Numbered from the stretch's first letter, positions 25,601 through 34,769 are shown. The stretch is DNA of 64,000 bases from Saprospirales bacterium (GCA_016719895.1 JADJYG010000007.1:62001-126000), one strand, 5' to 3'. The notes: generated by a model not told the origin, from the letters alone. A program made the numbers and translations.

Positions 25601-26817
25601 GTAACCACCAGCGTATAGGTCCCGGCTGCATTCACTACCGGCGTGAGCGTAGTGGCGCCCGACACAATATTTCCACCATTCGAAGCCGTCCACAGGTAAG
25701 AAAATGCTGCGCCGGCAGACGAACCCGCGCCGTTCAGCACAGCAGTAGGTTGATTGCAGTTCAGGGTGGCCGGTGGCCCGGCTTCCACGCTGGGCGGTAA
25801 AAGGTTACCCGACGCATTTACAGATGCCACTTTCGTGCAGCCGTTGGCATCTGTCACCGTAAAGGAATAACTGCCGGGCGCCGTCAGTTGTGTTTGCGTA
25901 CCAGAGGTGCCATTCGACCAATCAACATCATACGGCGGCGTTCCGCCGGAAGCCGAGGCGGTAGCGGTGACGGAAGTATTGGTGCAGGTTAAAATACCAC
26001 TTACGGTGCCCGAAGCGATCAGGATTGGCGGTTGGGTAATGGTGACGGAAGCGGTGGCCGTACCAGTACCGCTCGAACCCGTCACGATCACGGTGTACGT
26101 GCCGGCAGCCAGGTTGATAGCCGTTTGTGCGGTTTGGTTGTTCGACCATAGATAGGTATACGGGGCAACACCGCCGGAAGGTTCCACCGTGGCATTGCCG
26201 TTGCTGAGGCCGGCACAAGTAACATTAGTGCTGTTGGAAATAAATGCCGATACAGGCGGGGGGCCATTAAAGGAATATGTGTCGGAAAAATCGATAGGAT
26301 AATCGCCACTGTCATTGCCGTTGTTATTGGTAAAATTACCAATGAAATACAACTTGATCGTATTGCCGTTGGCCGTTACGGGCGATTTCCAGTTAAATGT
26401 CCAGGATGCCGGCCCGCCGCCGGTAAAGTTTTTCGCGCCGCGGTGTTCCAGGTATTCCCGGCTCATAAAAAATTCCGTTCCGCTTTGGGCATTACCAGCA
26501 GTCAAATCGCCGGCGTTGGCATTGTTGCCGTCCACGACCACCAACTGAAACCCGCCGCGAACAGGGCTGCCCGCAGTTGGCGTCAGCGTTATCAACAACG
26601 GGTATGTCGTGTTGGCCTCAATGGTTGATGGCAAACCTGTCACATCTACCGTCCCGTTGAAACCATTTTGATTTCCGGTATGGCAACCATTGCAATGGCC
26701 ATCGAAAGGGGCGCCGGTGCGGCCTGTTGGGGGGTTACCCTGATTGGCCAGCCAGACCAATACGCCTAATAAAAGGCAGGAAATGCGAAGCAGACGGGAG
26801 TTGTACGTTTGTTTCAT
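22699..26817 (-). CDS. Giant T9SS-exported protein with SprB-type and Ig-like repeats
   Basis: 1372 residues from the ATG at 26817. After a signal peptide (MKQTYNSRLLRISCLLLGVL...) comes a choice-of-anchor-V-type domain with a CxxCH motif (GHCNGCHTGN), which could bind heme c or simply be the family's Cys pair. A long array follows of SprB-like repeats (SNVTCAGLSNGNATVEPSGG ... YLWSN ... AGTYTV) and Ser/Thr-rich Ig-like units (GTYTLVVTNANNGCTA). Then come a HYR-like unit (DTQAPEIICP ... NCSLNGAQPE) and a T9SS C-terminal sorting domain (VRVIPNPATWNLRLEIPG ... GLHYLRMVEHSG). SprB repeats are known from gliding adhesins. Expected at the cell surface, in adhesion or motility. Confidence 0.88.
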   Translation of the reverse strand: MKQTYNSRLLRISCLLLGVLVWLANQGNPPTGRTGAPFDGHCNGCHTGNQNGFNGTVDVTGLPSTIEANTTYPLLITLTPTAGSPVRGGFQLVVVDGNNANAGDLTAGNAQSGTEFFMSREYLEHRGAKNFTGGGPASWTFNWKSPVTANGNTIKLYFIGNFTNNNGNDSGDYPIDFSDTYSFNGPPPVSAFISNSTNVTCAGLSNGNATVEPSGGVAPYTYLWSNNQTAQTAINLAAGTYTVIVTGSSGTGTATASVTITQPPILIASGTVSGILTCTNTSVTATASASGGTPPYDVDWSNGTSGTQTQLTAPGSYSFTVTDANGCTKVASVNASGNLLPPSVEAGPPATLNCNQPTAVLNGAGSSAGAAFSYLWTASNGGNIVSGATTLTPVVNAAGTYTLVVTNANNGCTASDNTTVTSNIAPPSVTTTGGTLTCAATTTTVSVSTNAGAPVFQWTGPNAFSSSQQNPTVNTPGTYTVTVTSSSSGCTATGTATVNQNTAPPVASVATPALLTCLATSIQLNGTASSQGANFSYSWTTSSGNIAAGANTLTPTVTAPGTYTLVVLDNDNGCSATAAVSVAQNVAPPTATLTPGILNCTTTTTQITLTTNANPGAYAWSGPGNFTATVQNPAVNTPGNYTVTITDGSNGCTAAFTTTVNQNVTPPVASVATPGNLNCQTTSLQLNGAASSQGASFSYAWSTSNGSITAGANTLTPTVNAPGEYTLLVTNTANGCTATALATVVQSPPVTAAIGNVVNISCTGGSNGSAVASGGGGTGAFTYLWSNSASTAQVNNLSAGTYGVTVADAANCTATASVTITQPPQLNANATATAITSAGATDGTATAAPSGGTPGYTYNWSTAATTAIITGLAPGNYTVSVTDNNGCSAVQTVTVNNFNCTITATATVMHLTCNGAANGSATANVSGAALPVTYLWSNGDTTATTTNLASGTYTVQITDASNCPTQLSVNITSPAALFANATATNQTAVGVNDGTATAQPTGGTAPYSYSWSNSSAMQTIAGLAPGPYTVTVRDANDCTTVQTVQVNAFNCTLSATISASNVSCPGGNDGQATAVPVSGTAPIQYVWSSGDTTSTATNLPTGAYTVSITDAAGCQTTSTVTIVSNDTQAPEIICPSSPITACPGAIVQYPLPPVSDNCSLNGAQPELIAGLPSGSVFPVGQTVQVFRITDASGNSATCSFSVNVGPPVNVVLDGFTPDVNNAGVGSINVTASAGTGNLVFAWKKDGLAFASTEDLSGLMAGVYTLLVTDANGCIAELPAVTIDNTVGTGEPGDNIRVRVIPNPATWNLRLEIPGTPPDVIQLIDMHGRLLRVLEPADWTTGIDVSKMPAGLHYLRMVEHSGNAVLIKWIKAD

Positions 26818-27103
26818 CGACTGAATAAAAGAATTTGTGTAGGAAGACGGATAGATTTCAAACCTTAAATGTAGGTGCAACTTCTAATGAAGTCCAGAGC
26901 TCGCCAGCCTTCACAATTGTTGAATCCTGGCGAACCGGTAAAAAAGTAAGATGAGCACGTGATATTTCGGTCCGGACACTTTTCGTTTTTACAGAAGTGC
27001 TGATCCTGATACAAATTACGCCTTGAAAAACCTACCTTCGCCCAGCGAACTTTCGCTAAATTCAACCGTTTCATTTTATACCTAATAGTTATTTACCATC
27101 GCT

Positions 27104-29503
27104 ATGTACACAAAACATATACGAAAAGTAGCCGTGCTGGGTTCCGGCCTGATGGGTACCGGAATTGCTGCGCACCTTGCCGGGTGTGGTTTGGAAGTGT
27201 TGTTACTGGATATTTTGCCGCCGGATTTAAAGGAGGAAGAATCCAAAACAAAGGCAGCGCGCAACCGGGTAGGCCTGGCAGCATTACAAGCAGGGCTTAA
27301 AGCCAAACCAGCGCCTTTTTACGACCAATCCTTCGCTGGCAGGATAACTGTTGGAAATTTTGAAGACGATTTCCCATCGATAAAAGACTGCGACTGGATC
27401 ATCGAAGTGGTCGTCGAGCGCCTGGATATAAAAAAACAGCTATTTGAAAAGGTTGATGAATATCGTGCAAAGGGCGCATTGGTGACGTCCAATACGTCCG
27501 GTATTCCAATTCATTTAATGGCCGAAGGCCGGAGTGCCGATTTTAGAAATCACTTTTTGGGAACACATTTTTTCAATCCGGCGCGCTACATGCGCCTGCT
27601 TGAAATTATTCCAACTCCTGAAACGGACCCGGCCATCACGGGCTTTTTCCTGCACTTCGGCGATATCATTTTGGGCAAACAAACCGTGCTGTGCAAAGAC
27701 ACTCCTGCGTTTATCGCCAACCGGATCGGGGTGTACGCCATGGCCAAGATTTTCCAGCTGACGCAAGACATTGGCCTCGATATTTCAACGGTCGACACCC
27801 TGACCGGGCCGGCTATCGGCCGGCCGAAAACCGGCACCTTCCGCCTTGCCGACCTGGTCGGTATGGATACGGCCGTACACGTGATCAACGGCATGCGCCT
27901 GAATTGCCCGGACGACGAACAAATCGGCGCCTTTGAAATACCGAAGTTTCTACAGTTTCTGATCGACAACAAGTTTTTCGGCAACAAGTCGGGCAAAGGG
28001 TTTTATCAAAAAACGGGAGAAAAAGATGCAAAAGGCCGGCCGGTCGTCCTGGCGCTCGATCTCAACGCCCTGGAATACAGTCCATCGCAAAAAGAAAAAC
28101 TGCCTATACTGGACACGCTTCGGCAGATCGACGAATTGCCCCGCCGGATGAAGGCTATCTTCAACGGCGCCGACAAAGGCGCTGAATTGTTACAACGCGC
28201 TTTCCTGGGTCTCTTTGCTTACTCTTCCAACCGCGTGCCGGAGCTTAGCGATACGCTTTATGCCATCGATGATGCCTTGCGCGCCGGTTTTGCCTGGGAA
28301 AAAGGGCCATTCGAGTATTGGGACCTGGTTGGCGTGGCCGAAGGCGTACAGGCAGCGGAAGCACGGGGAGAAAAAATAGCGCCCTGGGTAAAGGAAATGC
28401 TGGCTGCCGGCCATACCAGTTTCTACCGGTCGGAAGGCGGCAAACGCCGCTGCTTTAACCCGGCCAACAAGGCTTACGAGCCGCTGCCCGGTGGCGATGC
28501 GTTTATCGTGCTCGATGCATACCGCGACAGCAAGCCGGTTTATCAGAATAGCGAAGTGACCCTGCACGATATCGGCGACGGGGTGCTTTGCCTGGAGTTT
28601 CATTCCAAAATGAATACCATCGGCGAAGGTATTCTGCGTGGCCTGAATGAGGCGGTACGTATTGCTGAAGAAGAAGGTTGGAAAGGCTTGGTGATTGGCA
28701 ACAACGCCCAAAACTTTACGGTGGGCGCCAATCTGATGATGATTGCCATGATGGCCTATCAGCAGGAGTGGGACGATCTGAACATGGCTGTCAAGATGTT
28801 TCAACAAACTTCCATGCGCCTCCGGTACTCGTCCGTACCCGTTGTGATGGCTACCCAAGGTTATGTCTTCGGCGGCGGCTGTGAATTTGCCATGCACTGC
28901 GATGCCGTCATGGCCGCTGCGGAAAGTTATATCGGGTTGGTTGAAGTGGGCGTCGGAATTATTCCCGGCGGCGCGGGAACCAAAGAATTTGCCGTACGCG
29001 CTTCGGATGCGTACAGCCGGGAAGGAGATGTACAGATTCCAACGCTGATCGACAAGTTCAAAACCATTGCCATGGCACAAGTCGCTACCTCGGCACAAGA
29101 AGCTTTCAATTACGGCTACCTGTTGCCGAAAAAAGACCAGGTGGTGCCCAATGCCGCCCGGAATATCGGCGAGGCAAAAGCCAAAGTGCTGGAAATGGCA
29201 GATACCTACGTGCGGCCCATCCCCCGAAAGGACATCAACGTATTGGGCCGCACCGGGCTCGGCGCGTTGTATATTGCGGCACACTCGCTCAAACTTGGCA
29301 ATTATGCCAGCGAGCATGATATTAAAATCGCCCATAAAATTGCCTGGGTATTGTGCGGCGGCGACCTCACCAGCCCACAACCCGTGTCGGAACAATATCT
29401 GCTGGACCTCGAACGGGAGGCTTTTTTAAGCTTGTGCGGCGAACAAAAAACACTGGAACGCATTCAATACATGCTGGAAAACGGCAAGCCCTTGCGCAAT
29501 TGA
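27104..29503 (+). CDS. 3-hydroxyacyl-CoA dehydrogenase / enoyl-CoA hydratase (FadN type)
   Basis: 799 residues. Bifunctional beta-oxidation enzyme. The N-terminal Rossmann domain has KVAVLGSGLMGTGIAAHLAG (about residues 7-26). The dehydrogenase signature HFFNPARYMRLLEIIPT and the active-site region KDTPAFIANRIGVYAM follow. The crotonase domain is C-terminal: ENGK-like QNFTVGANLMMIAM, then YVFGGGCEFAMHCDAVMAAA and VGVGIIPGGAGTKE. Dehydrogenase first, hydratase second is the order of Bacillus FadN rather than E. coli FadB. The thiolase gene follows after 107 bases on the same strand, so the two likely form one beta-oxidation operon. No acyl-CoA dehydrogenase is in the window. Confidence 0.92.
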   Translation: MYTKHIRKVAVLGSGLMGTGIAAHLAGCGLEVLLLDILPPDLKEEESKTKAARNRVGLAALQAGLKAKPAPFYDQSFAGRITVGNFEDDFPSIKDCDWIIEVVVERLDIKKQLFEKVDEYRAKGALVTSNTSGIPIHLMAEGRSADFRNHFLGTHFFNPARYMRLLEIIPTPETDPAITGFFLHFGDIILGKQTVLCKDTPAFIANRIGVYAMAKIFQLTQDIGLDISTVDTLTGPAIGRPKTGTFRLADLVGMDTAVHVINGMRLNCPDDEQIGAFEIPKFLQFLIDNKFFGNKSGKGFYQKTGEKDAKGRPVVLALDLNALEYSPSQKEKLPILDTLRQIDELPRRMKAIFNGADKGAELLQRAFLGLFAYSSNRVPELSDTLYAIDDALRAGFAWEKGPFEYWDLVGVAEGVQAAEARGEKIAPWVKEMLAAGHTSFYRSEGGKRRCFNPANKAYEPLPGGDAFIVLDAYRDSKPVYQNSEVTLHDIGDGVLCLEFHSKMNTIGEGILRGLNEAVRIAEEEGWKGLVIGNNAQNFTVGANLMMIAMMAYQQEWDDLNMAVKMFQQTSMRLRYSSVPVVMATQGYVFGGGCEFAMHCDAVMAAAESYIGLVEVGVGIIPGGAGTKEFAVRASDAYSREGDVQIPTLIDKFKTIAMAQVATSAQEAFNYGYLLPKKDQVVPNAARNIGEAKAKVLEMADTYVRPIPRKDINVLGRTGLGALYIAAHSLKLGNYASEHDIKIAHKIAWVLCGGDLTSPQPVSEQYLLDLEREAFLSLCGEQKTLERIQYMLENGKPLRN

Positions 29504-29610
29504 CTTAAAAAACAAAATATTTACATTTTTAATAAAACAAAACCTTCTCCTCCTGTCCTTACAACCAATTGACCAGATTCAACAAATTGACCACATTTAA
29601 AAATACGCGC

Positions 29611-30783
29611 ATGGAAGCATATATTATTTCCGGGTATCGCACAGCCGTTGGCAAGGCTGGAAAAGGCGGTTTTAAAAGTACCCGCCCGGATGATCTGGCG
29701 ATAGCCGTTATTCAGCATTTGATCAAAAATACGCCGGGGTTGGAACCCGGTATGGTAGACGATGTTCTGGTCGGTTGTGCGAATCCGGAGGGAGAACAAG
29801 GCTTGCAAATCGGCCGGCTTATCGCTGTGCGGGCCCTTGGCAAGGATGTTCCGGGCATGACCGTCAACCGGTATTGTGCCTCGGGCCTGGAAACCATCAG
29901 TATTGCTGTGGCCAAAATTCGCGCCGGCATGGGGCATTGCTATATTGCCGGAGGAGCTGAAAGCATGAGCCTGATCCCTATGACGGGATACAAATTGGCG
30001 CCCAATTATAACATTGCCTCCGAAACGCCCGAATACCTGGTCGGGATGGGTCTGACGGCGGAGGCCGTTGCTAAAAAATATGGTATTAGCCGGGAAGCCG
30101 CTGATGTATTTTCCCTGCGTTCGCACGCTCATGCGGCAGCCGCAATAGCGGGCGGAAAATTCAAACCTGAAATTGTGCCCATCCCGGTAAAAGAGGTTTG
30201 GGTGGAAAACGACAAGAGGCAGGAACGCGAATCCATCATTGAAACAGACGAAGGGGTTCGGCGTGATACTTCCCTGGAGGGTCTGGCCAAACTCAAGCCG
30301 GCATTTGCAAATGGCGGCATCGTGACTGCAGGCAATTCATCACAAACTTCCGACGGGGCATCGTTTGTGCTCGTTATGTCGGAAGAGCTGATGCGGAGTC
30401 TTGCGCTGCAACCGGTGGCGCGTTTAGCAGCCTGTAGTGTTGCCGGTGTAGATCCCTTGTTCATGGGTATCGGGCCGGTACAAGCCATACCCAAGGCGCT
30501 AAAACAAGCCGGGTTGAAACTTGACGCCATTGATCAAATCGAACTGAACGAAGCTTTTGCCGTACAAGCTTTGGCAGTCATCCAGGAAGCCGGACTGAAC
30601 CCGGATACCGTAAATGTAAACGGTGGGGCCATTGCCTTGGGGCACCCGTTGGGTTGTACGGGCGCAAAGCTCACGGTACAGCTGTTAAACGAAATGCGCC
30701 GGCGCAAGCAAACCTATGGTATGGTCACCGCCTGTGTTGGTGGCGGCCAGGGTATTGCCGGCATCTTTGAACGGCTGAATTAA
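29611..30783 (+). CDS. Acetyl-CoA C-acyltransferase (thiolase)
   Basis: 390 residues from the ATG at 29611. Cleaves 3-ketoacyl-CoA in the last step of beta-oxidation. The nucleophile is Cys89 in NRYCASGLETIS. The other signatures are GGAESMSLIPM, GNSSQTSDGASFVLVM, the histidine motif NGGAIALGHPLGCTGAKL, and the C-terminal Cys in ACVGGGQGIAGIFE. It is probably cotranscribed with the FadN-type gene before it. A terminator hairpin follows at 30810. Confidence 0.93.
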   Translation: MEAYIISGYRTAVGKAGKGGFKSTRPDDLAIAVIQHLIKNTPGLEPGMVDDVLVGCANPEGEQGLQIGRLIAVRALGKDVPGMTVNRYCASGLETISIAVAKIRAGMGHCYIAGGAESMSLIPMTGYKLAPNYNIASETPEYLVGMGLTAEAVAKKYGISREAADVFSLRSHAHAAAAIAGGKFKPEIVPIPVKEVWVENDKRQERESIIETDEGVRRDTSLEGLAKLKPAFANGGIVTAGNSSQTSDGASFVLVMSEELMRSLALQPVARLAACSVAGVDPLFMGIGPVQAIPKALKQAGLKLDAIDQIELNEAFAVQALAVIQEAGLNPDTVNVNGGAIALGHPLGCTGAKLTVQLLNEMRRRKQTYGMVTACVGGGQGIAGIFERLN

Positions 30784-30809
30784 TGTGGCGATAGTTTATC
30801 AGCAGGCCA

Positions 30810-30849
30810 GGGCTGTTTTCGTTTTTTACTGACGGAAACAGCCCTTTTG
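30810..30849 (+). terminator. Rho-independent terminator after thiolase
   Basis: GGGCTGTTTTCGT pairs with ACGGAAACAGCCC (one G-T), followed by TTTTGC. It ends the beta-oxidation operon before the OmpA-family gene. Confidence 0.7.
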
Positions 30850-30921
30850 CTATCCGGTAAAACCGGTGGCTTTTTGCATAAATGCACCGGCAGAATGGTA
30901 CGCCCGGCACACTTGGAAACC

Positions 30922-30929
30922 TACCTTTG
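30922..30929 (+). promoter_or_regulatory. Predicted -7 box of the OmpA-family gene
   Basis: TACCTTTG lies 20 bases before the ATG at 30949. No good -33 element is visible, so this rests on the -7 match alone. Confidence 0.35.
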
Positions 30930-30948
30930 CACCTGTAAATACCCGCCC

Positions 30949-32568
30949 ATGAACAAATCTCTTTTATTCCTCTGCCCGCTGATTTTTTCTTTTACTGCCG
31001 CCGGACAAGAATACCCGTTTCAGTTGGAAAAACTTCCCGACTTTATCAATTCCGCTTACAACGAAATAACTCCGGTGCCCAGCCGCGACGGCAATACCCT
31101 GTACTTTACCCGGGTAGCATATCCGGAGTTTAACCGTTATCTTTTTCTGGATAGCATTGATTTATACCGCAAGTACCCGCCCGATAAGTACGATCGCATC
31201 TTGCGCAATATCTATTCCGAACTGACTGGGAAGCCTGTCAATGACCCTGTGGTATCGCCGTTTAATCAGGATGTATGGATTACCGAAGGCGATTCGGCCA
31301 ACTTCTACTTTCTGGCACATCCGCAAGAACCCCTGAACAATGCATTGCCCAATAGTATCGTGGCGATCACACCGGATCCGAATGCGTTTTATTGTATCAA
31401 TCAATTTTCTGAAAAGGGCGACATGACCAAAGGTTTTTCACTTATCCGGCGGATAGACAGCCTTTGGACCTTCCCTACCCCTGTGGAAATTGCAGAATAC
31501 TATACCATCACGTCCGACGTAAACCTGACGATGAGTTTTGACGGGGCGCTGCTTATTCTGTCTGCCGTGCGGTATGATTCGCGCGATATGGACCTGTATG
31601 TTTGTTTTAATGAAGGCGAAAATAAATGGAGTGCGCCGCAGCATTTGGGCAACATAGTCAACTCCGGAAAACGCGAGACGACGCCTTATTTATCGGAAGA
31701 CAATAATACCCTGTTCTTCTCCTCCAACCGCTGGGAGAGTTCGGGCGGCAATGACATTTTTATGTGCAAAAGACTCGATGACACCTGGAAAAACTGGTCG
31801 CAGCCCGAACGCCTGATTCCGCCCATCAATTCCACTGCCGACGATAGCCAGCCTTATTTTAATATGAGTTCCGGCTTTTTGTATTTTACCTCTACACGGG
31901 ATGGAAGTAGTGATATTTTTCGGGTCCGGATAGCTCCGCCCCAGCCCACCGAACTTACCATACGAGGCCGGATATTCAACCGAAAAACACGCGAATTATT
32001 GGCCAATACGCTTGTTCGGTACGGCGCCATTGGCGGGCCTAAAAACACCCTTCGATCGGGCGATGGATTTTTCACCCTGAAGATACCCAAGGGGGTGCGT
32101 TTTGAATTGACCCCCGAAAAGGGCGCCTTTACCGGCAGCACGGAAGAGGTCTTGTTTCGGCGCGATTACTACTTTTTCCAGGAATACCACCAGGTCGATC
32201 TCTGGCTTGATCCTTTATCTGTGGATGACAAGATCGAACTGCGGCCGATCTATTTTCAACAGTCGAAGGCCGTAATTCTGGAAAATTCCTATGCCGAACT
32301 GGAACGCCTGGCCAACATCCTTTTGGAAAATTCAAATTTGGAAATCAGCGTCGAAGGCCATACCGATAACGTCGGAAAGGCCGAAGATTTATTGCGGCTT
32401 TCCGAACAGCGGGCGGATGCGTTGCGCAGTTTTTTAGTCAATAAGGGCATCGACAGCAGGCGCATTCAAACCGTTGGCTATGGCTCCAAATTTCCAATAT
32501 CGGACAATAGTACCGACGAACTCCGCGCACAAAACCGCCGCGTGGAAGTACGTATCACCAAAATCTAA
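30949..32568 (+). CDS. OmpA-family protein with PD40 beta-propeller repeats
   Basis: 539 residues from the ATG at 30949; the 34 codons upstream look untranslated. Signal peptide MNKSLLFLCPLIFSFTAAGQ. PD40-like propeller units follow (ITPVPSRDGNTLYFTR; DVNLTMSFDGALLILSAV; TTPYLSEDNNTLFFSSNRWE; DSQPYFNMSSGFLYFTSTRD). Next is a carboxypeptidase-regulatory-like beta-sandwich (LTIRGRIFNRKTRELLANTL). The C-terminal OmpA domain carries the peptidoglycan-binding pattern ISVEGHTDNVGKAEDLLRLS and QTVGYGSKFPI ... NRRVEVRI. This order resembles PorE-type T9SS/peptidoglycan anchoring proteins, but no TPR is seen, so that link is only possible. Confidence 0.87.
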   Translation: MNKSLLFLCPLIFSFTAAGQEYPFQLEKLPDFINSAYNEITPVPSRDGNTLYFTRVAYPEFNRYLFLDSIDLYRKYPPDKYDRILRNIYSELTGKPVNDPVVSPFNQDVWITEGDSANFYFLAHPQEPLNNALPNSIVAITPDPNAFYCINQFSEKGDMTKGFSLIRRIDSLWTFPTPVEIAEYYTITSDVNLTMSFDGALLILSAVRYDSRDMDLYVCFNEGENKWSAPQHLGNIVNSGKRETTPYLSEDNNTLFFSSNRWESSGGNDIFMCKRLDDTWKNWSQPERLIPPINSTADDSQPYFNMSSGFLYFTSTRDGSSDIFRVRIAPPQPTELTIRGRIFNRKTRELLANTLVRYGAIGGPKNTLRSGDGFFTLKIPKGVRFELTPEKGAFTGSTEEVLFRRDYYFFQEYHQVDLWLDPLSVDDKIELRPIYFQQSKAVILENSYAELERLANILLENSNLEISVEGHTDNVGKAEDLLRLSEQRADALRSFLVNKGIDSRRIQTVGYGSKFPISDNSTDELRAQNRRVEVRITKI

Positions 32569-32572
32569 ACCG

Positions 32573-32592
32573 GATGTTCCACGTGGAACATC
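32573..32592. promoter_or_regulatory. parS: parS-like centromere site 1
   Basis: A perfect 20-base palindrome whose core TGTTCCACGTGGAACA (32575-32590) is one of the classical ParB-binding parS sequences of bacterial chromosomes. It fills most of the gap between the OmpA gene and thrC. Such sites normally cluster near the replication origin. Confidence 0.75.
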
Positions 32593-32608
32593 ACTTTTTT
32601 TTACACCC

Positions 32609-33910
32609 ATGCAACTCTACAGTACCAATAACCCCGACCTTCGATGCAGTTTAAAGGAAGCCATCTTCCAGGGTTTGCCGGCCGACAACGGATTGTACAT
32701 GCCCGTTGAAATACCCGAATTGCCCACTGCTTTTATCCGGAACCTCAGCCAATTCACCTTTCCAGAAATCGCCGTCCAGGTTGCACGGGCACTTATCGGG
32801 CCCGAAATACCAAAAGCCGATCTCGAAACAATCATCCGAAATGCCATTACGTTTCCAGCGCCCGTTGTCAATTTGGGCGAGCACACCCATATCCTGGAAT
32901 TGTTTCACGGGCCATCGCTGGCATTTAAAGACTTCGGCGCTCGCTTCATGGCCCAAACCATGTCGTATTTTAACAGGGAGGCCGCGCAGGAATTGACTAT
33001 TCTGGTGGCCACGTCGGGCGACACCGGCGGCGCAGTAGCAGCCGGTTTTTATCAAACGCCCGGTATCCGGGTAGTCATCCTCTACCCTTCCGGGAAAGTA
33101 AGCCCACTGCAGGAAAAACAATTGACCACGCTCGGCCACAACATAACTGCACTGGAAGTAGCCGGCACCTTCGACGATTGCCAGGCACTCGTCAAACGCG
33201 CCTTTCTCGACACTGAACTCCGGACAAGGCTCCGGCTGAGTTCTGCCAACAGCATTAATATTTCTCGGCTGATTCCACAGGTTTTTTACTATTGGGAAGC
33301 CTGCAAACAACTGTACCACCGCGCCAAAGAAATTGTATTCGTGGTACCTTCCGGCAACTTCGGCAATCTAACCGCCGGTTTGATCGCGTGGAAAATGGGG
33401 CTTCCGGCGTCGCACTTTGTTGCGGCCACCAATGCAAACGATGTCGTGCCGGAGTATCTAAAATTCGGCGCTTTTATTGCGCGCCCATCTATCCCAACCT
33501 TGTCCAATGCCATGGATGTCGGAAATCCGTCCAACTTCGCCCGAATGCTGGACCTTTATGGTTCCACGTGGAACATTATGAAAGAACATATTTCTGGATA
33601 CGCCTTCACCGATGAACAAACGCGCGCCGCCATGCAGCAGGTTTTCCAACAACATGCCTACATCATGGATCCTCACGGCGCCGTCGGTTATCTGGCCTGG
33701 AAAGCCTATCAGCAAGAAAAATCTTCAAGGGCAACAGGCGTTATTCTGGAAACTGCGCACCCCTCCAAATTTCGGGAAGCAGTCGAAAGTATACTGGGCA
33801 GTACCGTAGAAATACCCGACACCCTGGCGCGCTTAAGTGCACGTAAAAAAGAAGCCGTGCAAATGCCTGTAAATTACATCCAATTCCGGGAGTGGTTGAT
33901 CAACCATTAG
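32609..33910 (+). CDS. thrC: Threonine synthase
   Basis: 433 residues from the ATG at 32609. PLP enzyme that converts O-phosphohomoserine to threonine. N-terminal STNNPDLRCSLKEAIFQGLP and ADNGLYMP. The PLP lysine is residue 107 in GPSLAFKDFGARFM. The phosphate and substrate motif is LVATSGDTGGAVAAGFY, followed by SANSINISRLIPQ and VPSGNFGNLTAG. It ends with the usual helical domain. No other thr genes are adjacent. The gap before it is only about 40 bases and is largely the parS-like palindrome; a second palindrome of that type lies inside the gene. Confidence 0.95.
   Translation: MQLYSTNNPDLRCSLKEAIFQGLPADNGLYMPVEIPELPTAFIRNLSQFTFPEIAVQVARALIGPEIPKADLETIIRNAITFPAPVVNLGEHTHILELFHGPSLAFKDFGARFMAQTMSYFNREAAQELTILVATSGDTGGAVAAGFYQTPGIRVVILYPSGKVSPLQEKQLTTLGHNITALEVAGTFDDCQALVKRAFLDTELRTRLRLSSANSINISRLIPQVFYYWEACKQLYHRAKEIVFVVPSGNFGNLTAGLIAWKMGLPASHFVAATNANDVVPEYLKFGAFIARPSIPTLSNAMDVGNPSNFARMLDLYGSTWNIMKEHISGYAFTDEQTRAAMQQVFQQHAYIMDPHGAVGYLAWKAYQQEKSSRATGVILETAHPSKFREAVESILGSTVEIPDTLARLSARKKEAVQMPVNYIQFREWLINH
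33561..33574. promoter_or_regulatory. parS: parS-like site 2, inside thrC
   Basis: GTTCCACGTGGAAC, the 14-base core of the same palindrome, less than 1 kb from the first. The outer base pair is lost (G on the left). It codes GSTWN in thrC, so chance is possible, but two copies within 1 kb are unlikely. Confidence 0.55.
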
Positions 33911-33983
33911 TGCCCTGATCTAAATAACAATATACTTACAAAATATATCAATCGCTACTCATCACCGGCAAATCACCCCTGGA

Positions 33984-34769
33984 TTATACTTCTACCTGCT
34001 TATGTTCAGAAATTACTTCTTTCAGAAAATCTTCTAATATCGCATTAAAGGCCTCCGGCTTTTCCATCATTGGCGCATGGCCGCATTTATCGAGCAAGTG
34101 CAAGCGGGAGTCGGCAATCAATTCCTTAAATTTTTCAGCGACAAAAGGCGGGGTCACGGCATCCTGCAAGCCCCAGATCAGCAAGGCGGGCGCCTTGATC
34201 TTGTGCAGTTTATCGCCCAGGTTATGGCGCACCGCCGACTTGGCGGTAGCGATGACCCGAATGGCCTTATTCCGGTCATTTACTATTCCGAACACTTCAT
34301 CAACCAGTTCTTTTGTGGCTACAGCGGGGTCATAAAAGGTATCGCTTGTTTTTCGTTTGATATACTCATAATCTCCCCGTTTTGGAAAAGCGGTTCCAAA
34401 TGCACTTTCAAACAAACCGGAGCTACCGGTAAGCGTAATCGAACCAACGTGTTCCGGATGCGCCAATGCATACAGCAGCGCAATGTGGCCGCCCAGCGAA
34501 TTTCCAACCAAATGCACTTTATCATATCCTTTAAACTGAACAAACCGGGTGACAAAATCCACCAAACCCATCACAGATACCTCAAAAATGGGCATCTCAT
34601 AGATCGGTAATATTGGAATCACAACATTATAGCCTTTGGAAAAGCGCTGGAAAATACTTTCGAAATTACTCAAAGCGCCAAACAGCCCGTGGAGTAACAG
34701 CAGGGTCTCTCCTTCGGTGCCCGATTCAATATATCGGAATCCATTTTCTTCTTTTACCGGAACGTTCAT
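33984..34769 (-). CDS. Alpha/beta hydrolase
   Basis: 261 residues. Alpha/beta-hydrolase fold with the oxyanion motif LLLLHGLFGALSNFE, the nucleophile Ser in LVGNSLGGHIALLYA, an Asp in LIWGLQDAVTPPFVAE and the His in LDKCGHAPMMEKPEAF. This is the usual Ser-Asp-His triad of esterases and meta-cleavage-product-type hydrolases. The substrate cannot be told. No signal peptide. It is convergent with thrC. Confidence 0.9.
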   Translation of the reverse strand: MNVPVKEENGFRYIESGTEGETLLLLHGLFGALSNFESIFQRFSKGYNVVIPILPIYEMPIFEVSVMGLVDFVTRFVQFKGYDKVHLVGNSLGGHIALLYALAHPEHVGSITLTGSSGLFESAFGTAFPKRGDYEYIKRKTSDTFYDPAVATKELVDEVFGIVNDRNKAIRVIATAKSAVRHNLGDKLHKIKAPALLIWGLQDAVTPPFVAEKFKELIADSRLHLLDKCGHAPMMEKPEAFNAILEDFLKEVISEHKQVEV

